NCBI GenBank assembly: GCA_022866185.1 | Contig: JALHUG010000064.1 | Location: 1 to 9,813, forward strand | Length of the DNA: 9,813 nt | DNA from: Dehalococcoidia bacterium | GTDB taxonomy: Bacteria; Chloroflexota; Dehalococcoidia; SM23-28-2 | Direction of reading: 5' to 3' | Shown: piece after piece, positions 1 through 4,712 of the stretch | Position numbering within the stretch: the stretch's first letter is position 1 | How the letters are laid out: every line of letters starts with the position of its first letter | The notes under the pieces: model-generated | Told to the model about the DNA's origin: nothing | What the model saw: the letters and a program-made list of their open reading frames with translations, nothing else | Database searches by the model: none | Position numbers and translations under genes: made by a program

Positions 1-267
1 AACGAAATAAGGCCGCCGGGAACCCTTCCCAGGTTCGTAAAGGGCCTCTCCGCCGCCGGTGTTGACAAGTCCTTCAGATGGTTCGTTGCCCGTGGCTCCA
101 CGCTCTGCCGTAGAGAAGCCCTCGAAGAGGGCCCGGCCCGGCGGTGGGCGCTCATCGGGGGTCACTTGGCGCCCAGATGGGCAACTTACGTCTATTCGTG
201 TTCGTCGGACCAGAACCTCAAAAGGTCTTTCATAGGACAAGGCGTGAAAACGAGATTAACAATGTGA
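1..267 (+). CDS. Possible 3' end of a gene running in from the left edge
   Basis: Frame 1 is open from the first base to a TGA at 265-267, giving 88 codons with no visible start. Third positions are mostly G or C in the first 60 codons, which suits coding in this genome; the last quarter is less biased. The peptide contains pieces such as RFVKGLSAAGVDKSFRWFVARG and matches no family I recognise. Two minus-strand frames are also open across part of the same stretch, so the frame is not secure. If real, it would converge on the minus-strand operon that ends at 302. It could equally be non-coding or a decayed gene end. Confidence 0.25.
   Translation, partial: NEIRPPGTLPRFVKGLSAAGVDKSFRWFVARGSTLCRREALEEGPARRWALIGGHLAPRWATYVYSCSSDQNLKRSFIGQGVKTRLTM
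118..175. other. Two adjacent GC-rich hairpins
   Basis: GCCCTC-GAA-GAGGGC (118-132) forms a perfect 6-bp stem with a 3-base loop. TGGGCGC (145-151) pairs perfectly over 7 bp with GCGCCCA (169-175) across a 17-base loop. A weaker 5-bp stem, GAACC/GGTTC, lies at 20-36. No T-run follows on either strand, so a simple intrinsic terminator is not supported. They could be transcript-end structures for the minus-strand operon ending at 302, part of a structured RNA, or chance in GC-rich DNA. Confidence 0.3.
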
Positions 268-301
268 AGCGAGAATTAACGGAGGGAACGAAGCCTGCAG
301 T

Positions 302-1540
302 CTAGAAGGAGACGGCCCAGGTGATGGGCCTGTCGGGGATGTAGGAGCAGGAGAGGCCGGTCTTGATGCTGTTCTTTAGGAAGATGGCCAATGCGGGGTC
401 CTGGACATCGATCTTCCGTCTCGCCGAGCGCACGAGGTTTGTGACGTTCACCCGGGCCTTTTCTGCTTGAGACGCAACCTTCCGCGGTCGGCCACGTAAA
501 CCGGTGGCGGCCTGGAGCTGTGACTCAAGCCAGCGCTTCTCCTCCAGTTCGTCTTCGCCCAGGCTCTTCTTCTGTCGCAGGTCGGCGAGACGGTGCCGAT
601 ATTCTGCCCGGGCGTTCTTGTCTAGAAGATCATCCTCTTGTCGCAGACCCTCGACCCTGAGACTTGTCTCCGGGAGGTCGCTTAGTGTTAGCAACGTGCC
701 CGGAGCCCGGCCTTCGACACGCGACACCAGTTCCAGCACGTGGAACTGTCCTCCGGGAGTGGCCAGCAGGCAGGCGATGTACCGAAGGCCCTTCAGGTTC
801 GGAAGGTTGAACTGGGCTCCTTCGTACCTAATGGCCCAGTACTCTCCCTGCTTCCGAAAGGTGTAGGGCTCGCCGAGGGAACGGTCGGCCTGGGACGCAA
901 GCACGGCCTCGATGTAGGACAGGTCGAGAGAGAGACCATTGTGTGCCAACGAGAGCACCCGAGTTAGCGGCACGACAGAGGTCCGCGTAGGGGGGTCGGC
1001 GATGATCTCGACGAGGGTCAAAAGCAGAGACGATGCGGTCCGCGAGAGCCTCTGTTCCAGCCTCAGCGCTTCTCCGGCGTTTGGCCAGGTCGGGCCCCGC
1101 ACTAGGAGAACGTCGCGAGACTCGCCGGAGAGCTCTGTCGTGCCTAACCGCCAGAGGCGGGACGCGACGAGTTCGTCGGGCGCTTCTCTGCACCCCAGCA
1201 GCTGCCCAAGAACGCCCGCCAGCCCTGTAAGGTTCACGCGCCATCGGTTGAGCCTCGCGGTATCGACAGCGACTCGACCTGCCTCGGGACAGACGATGTA
1301 GGCGCGGGGAGCGCCCGCCGGCGATTCGACGAACTCGACCTGCTGCCAGTGGTCTTCCAGACAAGCGTCGCACAGGACGCTGGCGCCAGGCGTGGTTGGC
1401 GACAGGAGACCGCTCTGGACGATGGCCTCCAGCGCGCTGGCTGGCCAAGGCGACACCTCGTCTGCTGTGAGGATCTCAACTCCCGGCAGGTCAGCTTCTG
1501 CCCGGCGGAGGAGGTCGAGAAGGAGGTCGGAGACGGTCAC
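302..1540 (-). CDS. 412-aa protein with Cys/His cluster and C-terminal winged-helix-like domain; function unknown
   Basis: Residues 57-84 hold CDAC, then His64 and Cys84 (in YIVCPEAG), a likely zinc-binding cluster. A segment around 124-150 reads VASRLWRLGTTELSG. Residues about 225-412 resemble the domain found at the C-terminal end of large AAA/LuxR-type and adenylate-cyclase-associated bacterial regulators: FRKQGEYWAIRYEG, then the NLKGLRYIACLLATPG block, a charged helical stretch near 305-345, and a final helix-rich part with ARVNVTNLVRSARRKI and GLSCSYIPD. In those regulators the domain follows an ATPase; here it stands without one. The start is GTG at 1540, inside the GTGA overlap with the stop of the upstream gene, which indicates translational coupling. 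A DNA-binding or sensing role is inferred from the winged-helix-like part. The resemblance is by eye, not by search. Confidence 0.8.
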   Translation of the reverse strand: MTVSDLLLDLLRRAEADLPGVEILTADEVSPWPASALEAIVQSGLLSPTTPGASVLCDACLEDHWQQVEFVESPAGAPRAYIVCPEAGRVAVDTARLNRWRVNLTGLAGVLGQLLGCREAPDELVASRLWRLGTTELSGESRDVLLVRGPTWPNAGEALRLEQRLSRTASSLLLTLVEIIADPPTRTSVVPLTRVLSLAHNGLSLDLSYIEAVLASQADRSLGEPYTFRKQGEYWAIRYEGAQFNLPNLKGLRYIACLLATPGGQFHVLELVSRVEGRAPGTLLTLSDLPETSLRVEGLRQEDDLLDKNARAEYRHRLADLRQKKSLGEDELEEKRWLESQLQAATGLRGRPRKVASQAEKARVNVTNLVRSARRKIDVQDPALAIFLKNSIKTGLSCSYIPDRPITWAVSF

Positions 1541-2757
1541 GTCCCATCTGGGGAAGAAGGACGGATTACGGGCTCGATGGCTGAGTCAACGAGCATCCTC
1601 CGGAGCAGTCCGTCCTTGCCGTCCTGTCCCAAGGTGCAGGCGTTGGGGTAGGAGAGGAAGAACGTCCGCGTGGGACGGCCCCGCTTGCCTTCCTTCGCGA
1701 AGAGGGCCTGGATGCCTGCCCGTGTAACGTTGACCAGCGCCAACGGTATCTTGGGGCCAACCGCGGCCCCGGTTTCCGACCCGCCGACCACTACCTGGTC
1801 CAGGAGATCGTAGATGGCCTCCCGCCAGCGGGACGGGTCCGCTTCGATCGTGATGCGCGAGCCGCGGTCACCGAGGAGTGAGAGGCGAAGGAGCTTGAGG
1901 CGAACGTTCTGGATGCCGGAACCAGAGTCGTACACGAAGCTGAAGTCACGGCGCTTGAGCTTGTTGAGATCGTAGACTCGTTCGTCTTTGGCAGGGTCTC
2001 CAAGCTCTCGCTGCAAGACGACACGAGCGAATATCTCCTGGAGGTCGCGCACCGTTTGCCTTCTCCCCCGAAGGAACGTATCGAGGGTTCCAGCGCCTTG
2101 GGAGTACACGAAGATGATCTCGAATACGGGCCGATGGGGGCGGCGTTGCAGGCGACCGTGCTCGTACTCTATCTGAGTTCTACCATAGTCCTCCGGGTAG
2201 GCAAAGAAATAATGTGCCTCTCCCCTCTTGTAGACCTCCACGGTGGATGAATAGCCGCGCCCCTCGCTCTGCCGGAAATAGGCTCCGACCGCGTCGGCGA
2301 GCTCGTCGCAAGCCGCCGAGTCATCCCTTGGCTCCACCTGCGGCACGTCCTTCCGCCGTAGCCAGTAGTTTCCTGGGAGTTGGTCGGCTTCGCGGAACCT
2401 TTGGGCGATCTCTACGTAGCCGGGATGCTCCAGGAACGTCCAGACGACTTTGTCGTAGAAGCCCTCCATCGGGGCGAACGCTGGCTCCAGGTCGTCACCG
2501 TGAAAGTCTCCCTCTTCTAGGATGATCTTGATCCCTTCGTCGTCAGCCAGGGTGTCAAGAGTCCGGAAGTCGCTGTCAATGCTGGTTCGGACTTCGGCAG
2601 GCAAACGCTCACATGCTTGGAATAGGGGTTCAATGTCGGTCTCGTCCAGGGCCGCGATGTCGATGTCCGTCAGCTGGTCGCGTTGCTGGAAGTAGCGCGC
2701 CAGGAGTTCGTTGGGCGCCTGGCGTAGGAAGTTTCTCGGAGAGTACTGTCTTCTCAT
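1537..2757 (-). CDS. Conserved-looking 406-aa protein of unknown function, first gene of a two-gene operon
   Basis: I do not recognise a named family. The protein has no signal peptide, membrane segment or P-loop. It starts with a basic stretch (MRRQYSPRNFLRQAPNELL), followed by an acidic, helical region to about residue 110. A mixed alpha/beta middle includes VEVYKRGEAHYFFAYPEDYG and RPVFEIIFVYSQGAGTLD. The tail is basic (GKRGRPTRTFFLSYPNA). It looks like a soluble cytoplasmic protein. The ATG at 2757 is preceded by only a poor Shine-Dalgarno (AGAAGG, about 12 bases upstream), and that SD overlaps a palindrome. A sigma-70-type promoter lies upstream. The stop overlaps the GTG of the next gene by 4 bases, so the two products are probably made together and may work together. 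The integrase gene ends 114 bases upstream on the same strand. Confidence 0.8.
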   Translation of the reverse strand: MRRQYSPRNFLRQAPNELLARYFQQRDQLTDIDIAALDETDIEPLFQACERLPAEVRTSIDSDFRTLDTLADDEGIKIILEEGDFHGDDLEPAFAPMEGFYDKVVWTFLEHPGYVEIAQRFREADQLPGNYWLRRKDVPQVEPRDDSAACDELADAVGAYFRQSEGRGYSSTVEVYKRGEAHYFFAYPEDYGRTQIEYEHGRLQRRPHRPVFEIIFVYSQGAGTLDTFLRGRRQTVRDLQEIFARVVLQRELGDPAKDERVYDLNKLKRRDFSFVYDSGSGIQNVRLKLLRLSLLGDRGSRITIEADPSRWREAIYDLLDQVVVGGSETGAAVGPKIPLALVNVTRAGIQALFAKEGKRGRPTRTFFLSYPNACTLGQDGKDGLLRRMLVDSAIEPVIRPSSPDGT

Positions 2758-2770
2758 GAAGATAGTTCGC

Positions 2771-2784
2771 CTTCTGATCAGAAG
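2771..2784. promoter_or_regulatory. Perfect 14-bp palindrome in the operon leader (candidate operator or RBS-masking stem)
   Basis: CTTCTGATCAGAAG is its own reverse complement over all 14 bases. It starts about 5 bases downstream of the predicted transcription start and ends 13 bases before the ATG at 2757. The right half, read on the minus strand, contributes to AGAAGG, the only SD-like sequence for that gene. It could bind a dimeric repressor, or fold as a 5-bp stem with a GATC loop and mask the ribosome site. The site is seen directly; its function is inferred. Confidence 0.5.
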
Positions 2785-2795
2785 CCTACTCGTTT

Positions 2796-2823
2796 ATTCT
2801 ATACCATCCCTGGCGTTTGGCAA
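2796..2823 (-). promoter_or_regulatory. Sigma-70-type promoter of the two-gene operon
   Basis: On the minus strand a -35 TTGCCA (2818-2823) and a -10 TAGAAT (2796-2801) are separated by 16 bases. Each hexamer matches consensus at 5 of 6 positions. Transcription would begin near 2789, leaving a leader of about 30 bases that includes the 14-bp palindrome. The stretch is distinctly A/T-rich against its surroundings. Confidence 0.55.
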
Positions 2824-2871
2824 GAGTTGGCATCGAGGGCTGCCAGTCGAGACCGCCGTACAGTCGAAATG

Positions 2872-3813
2872 CTAGACTCCGATGGCTTCTGCCACCTTGC
2901 CCCAGTTGCGGTCCTCCTGCCCCTCCAGCCGCCGCAGGTAAACCGTCGTCACGGCGAGCGAGGAGTGATCTAAGAACCGGCTGACCTCCTCGACCGATTC
3001 GCCGGCGTCGCGCCGCAGTTTGGCGGCCGAATGGCGCAAGATGTGGACGCCGGCTGGCGGCAGGCTGGCCTTCCTGAAGTAACGTCGGAGGTTGCCGTAG
3101 AAGGTGCCACTGGTGACGCCCAGGCCAGCGGCTGCCCGGTCAGGGTCGTCCGTGGGCCACAGTGACTCGTTCGAGTCCATGGTGGCCAGGCTCTTGGCCC
3201 AGGCTGCTAGCGCTGTCTCGATTGCCTCGAAGGCCGGGCGGGGAAGCTCCCGCTTTCCCTGCTTGCCGCCCTTGCCGCGGTAGGTGTAGAAGATGCCACC
3301 CGCCACTGAGATATCGCCCGCCTTCATGTTCATGACCTCGGAGCGCCTGCGGCCCGTCAGCGTCAACGTCAGGATGATGGCGCGGTCTCGCAAGCCCACT
3401 GGCTTCTCTGGAATGACGGCTAGAAGGCGCTTGATCTCCTCTGCACTTAGCCCCCGAGGCGGGCTCGGTGAGACCTTTGGCCGCTCTAGCTGGTCGCAGG
3501 GGTTGGACGCGACGAGCCCCATCCGGATGAGGAAGCGGTAGAAGGAACTGACACACGCCATCCGGGCGCCGATGGTCACTGCGGATGGCTCCCGGCCCGA
3601 GGGTCCGACGCCGTGGGCGTAGACGAACACCTCCTGGCTCGTCACCTGGTTCGGCGGCTTGCCGAGCGCGCCGAAGAAGTGCTGGAGCATGCGGGAGTAG
3701 CCCTCGACCGTGCGGCGGGAGCCGCTGCGGCGCTCCTTCTCGGCCAGGAAGGCGTAGAGGGCCCGCTCCCAGGCGGGCAGGGACTCATCGAAAGGCACTA
3801 ACGTGGCGGTCAT
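2872..3813 (-). CDS. Tyrosine recombinase / phage-type integrase (XerC/D-like)
   Basis: A 313-aa site-specific recombinase that cuts and rejoins DNA through a covalent phosphotyrosine. Residues about 12-105 form the SAM-like core-binding domain (ERRSGSRRTVEGYSRMLQHF). The catalytic domain runs from about 120. It has the first Arg in TGRRRSEV (153-160, probably Arg156), Lys181 in RGKGGK, His257 and Arg260 in HILRH, His283 in LDHSS and the nucleophile Tyr292 in TTVYLRR. All expected catalytic residues are present and the length is normal, so it is probably active. I chose the ATG at 3813 because AGGAGG lies about 8 bases upstream; the frame is open further, but those extra 56 residues look non-coding. 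A possible -35 TTGACT lies at 3868-3873 with only a poor -10. The gene points toward the two-gene operon and diverges from the small basic gene at 3981. Confidence 0.93.
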   Translation of the reverse strand: MTATLVPFDESLPAWERALYAFLAEKERRSGSRRTVEGYSRMLQHFFGALGKPPNQVTSQEVFVYAHGVGPSGREPSAVTIGARMACVSSFYRFLIRMGLVASNPCDQLERPKVSPSPPRGLSAEEIKRLLAVIPEKPVGLRDRAIILTLTLTGRRRSEVMNMKAGDISVAGGIFYTYRGKGGKQGKRELPRPAFEAIETALAAWAKSLATMDSNESLWPTDDPDRAAAGLGVTSGTFYGNLRRYFRKASLPPAGVHILRHSAAKLRRDAGESVEEVSRFLDHSSLAVTTVYLRRLEGQEDRNWGKVAEAIGV

Positions 3814-3922
3814 GGTCGTCTCCTCCTGTTCTTGGTTCAGCGACCATGTTCGCTCTGTGTGCCAGGAAGTCAAGCGACGATGATGAAATCGTGCGCCCTG
3901 AGGCTGCCGCTCCGTGAGGCCC

Positions 3923-3953
3923 TTGTGACCGTGGCTCCGGCTCGTGCTACAAT
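3923..3953 (+). promoter_or_regulatory. Extended -10 promoter of the 43-aa basic protein
   Basis: TGCTACAAT (3945-3953) is an extended -10, with TACAAT one mismatch from consensus. A weaker -35 TTGTGA (3923-3928) lies 19 bases upstream of the -10, longer than ideal but tolerated by extended -10 promoters. Transcription from about 3960 would give a leader of about 20 bases ending in AAGGAGGG. The promoter faces away from the integrase gene. Confidence 0.55.
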
Positions 3954-3980
3954 CCTGACGAAAGCTGAAGGAGGGACACA

Positions 3981-4112
3981 ATGGGAGGAAAGGGCCGCAA
4001 GAATGTCAAGAAGCCCAAGCAGGACAAGGCCAAGAAAGGGCCGAGCGGGACGCCTGCTCCTCGAGAGCCTGTAGGCGGCGCTAGAGGCGCTGGACCTCGT
4101 AGGCCGCAGTAG
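3981..4112 (+). CDS. Small lysine-rich basic protein, 43 aa
   Basis: ATG at 3981 follows a strong Shine-Dalgarno (GAAGGAGGG, about 7 bases upstream) and a good promoter; TAG is at 4110-4112. The N-terminal half is very basic (MGGKGRKNVKKPKQDKAKK, eight Lys in the first 19 residues). The tail is rich in Gly, Pro, Ala and Arg and looks disordered. There is no hydrophobic segment. The composition suggests a nucleic-acid- or ribosome-associated peptide, but I know no function. Start signals this good upstream of a tiny ORF are the main evidence that it is real. It is divergent from the integrase with 167 bases between start codons. Confidence 0.6.
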   Translation: MGGKGRKNVKKPKQDKAKKGPSGTPAPREPVGGARGAGPRRPQ

Positions 4113-4380
4113 ACCACGGGGCCGGCCCGTCGCCGGCTGGTCCAGCGGCGCCCCACACTTGACCGCAAGTCCTTAGTTTCTCTGGCATGGTCCCCTACCT
4201 CAATTCGCGGCCACACGCTTAAACCTGCCTCACCGTTAGCAGACTGGAAACGCTCAGGCTTTTGACCCGCACTACCACCCGTGTGCCGGCGCCCACCGAC
4301 CGCCGCAGGCTGAGCAGCGACGCCAGCCCCGAGGCGGTCACCGCAGGCGGCTGGTACGCGAGGCAGCGGCGGCTAGGCTA
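4113..4380. other. Intergenic stretch after the small basic gene; weak hairpins and a minus-strand open frame
   Basis: Most of this holds nothing I can assign. GCCGGC-CCGTC-GCCGGC (4121-4137) starts 9 bases after the stop of the small basic gene but has no T-run. ACTTG-ACCG-CAAGT (4157-4170) is followed by the T-rich CCTTAGTTTCTC. On the minus strand, 4219-4377 is an open frame with no clear start, whose peptide GLASLLSLRRSVGAG...RVVVRV recalls the C-terminal half of STAS (anti-sigma antagonist) domains. That may be a relic or chance. Confidence 0.3.
4157..4182 (+). terminator. Weak terminator candidate after the small basic gene
   Basis: A 5-bp stem ACTTG/CAAGT with a 4-base loop (4157-4170) is followed by CCTTAGTTTCTC, which is T-rich but not a clean T-run. 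The GC-rich 6-bp hairpin at 4121-4137, closer to the stop codon, may contribute. Neither is a canonical intrinsic terminator. Confidence 0.25.
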
Positions 4381-4470
4381 ATGAGAGGCTGGCTCCTCAT
4401 CCTAACCCTCGTGAACCTCGCCCTGGCACACGCCATCGTTTGGTTCGCCATCGCCCAGGGCTGGCCGTAA
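4381..4470 (+). CDS. Possible 29-aa single-span membrane peptide
   Basis: ATG at 4381 to TAA at 4468-4470 encodes MRGW followed by an almost unbroken hydrophobic stretch (residues 5-25, with Leu, Ile, Val, Ala, Trp and Phe) and ending AQGWP. One positive charge at the N terminus and a hydrophobic span of about 20 residues are what a tiny single-pass inner-membrane protein looks like. The ribosome site is poor (no better than TAGG a few bases upstream) and no promoter stands out, so this may be chance. It lies between the small basic gene and the restriction-modification gene on the same strand. Confidence 0.35.
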   Translation: MRGWLLILTLVNLALAHAIVWFAIAQGWP

Positions 4471-4592
4471 CCGTCTCCTCGCCACGTTGTCGGGAGACAA
4501 GCCTCCAACGCTTACAGGTGGACGCACACTATGACCTGATGGTGTCGCATTTCCGCGGAGATAGTCGTGCGAAGAAGGGGCACGACCTTCAG

Positions 4593-4621
4593 CAAGGGAG
4601 GCGCCTCGCGGCACCACCTTG
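4593..4621. promoter_or_regulatory. Nested inverted repeat overlapping the restriction-modification promoter
   Basis: CAAGG (4593-4597) is the inverse of CCTTG (4617-4621). Between them is the perfect 10-bp palindrome GAGGCGCCTC (4598-4607). The right arm overlaps the -35 hexamer at 4619-4624. A regulator bound here could control the methyltransferase-nuclease gene, which would be a plausible way to limit its early expression. This is inference from position alone. Confidence 0.3.
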
Positions 4622-4647
4622 CCAACCCTCACGGCTGCGAGTAGGAT
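4619..4647 (+). promoter_or_regulatory. Candidate sigma-70 promoter of the type IIG-like gene
   Basis: TTGCCA (4619-4624) and TAGGAT (4642-4647) are separated by exactly 17 bases. The -35 has one mismatch from consensus and the -10 has two. Transcription would begin near 4654, about 60 bases before the ATG at 4713. The -35 hexamer is the same as that of the minus-strand operon promoter. Confidence 0.45.
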
Positions 4648-4712
4648 AGGGCCGTCATGAGATTGCCCGCCTGCCATCGCAAGCACGCACAATGCGCCCT
4701 TAACGGATAACC

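Larger units (their letters stand above)
4471..4712. other. Leader and upstream region of the restriction-modification gene
   Basis: No convincing gene. It contains the promoter candidate and the nested inverted repeat. A + strand frame across 4440-4649 is open, but it overlaps the promoter, has no good ribosome site and looks non-coding. Confidence 0.4.

Noticed and set aside
62..90. TTGACA as a plus-strand promoter -35
   Set aside because: No -10-like hexamer lies at a suitable distance, and the site is inside the possible left-edge coding frame.
828..1448. 206-aa minus-strand open frame inside the 412-aa gene
   Set aside because: It is an alternative frame of a gene with recognisable domain motifs, and is Arg-rich with no independent start signals.
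3814..3981. 56-residue N-terminal extension of the integrase
   Set aside because: It needs a TTG start without a ribosome site, and the extension reads as leader sequence. The ATG at 3813 has a strong AGGAGG and begins a normal core-binding domain.
4130..4170. tRNA-like stretch around GGTCCAGCGGCGCCCC
   Set aside because: No T-arm motif, matching acceptor stem or anticodon arm could be assembled around it.
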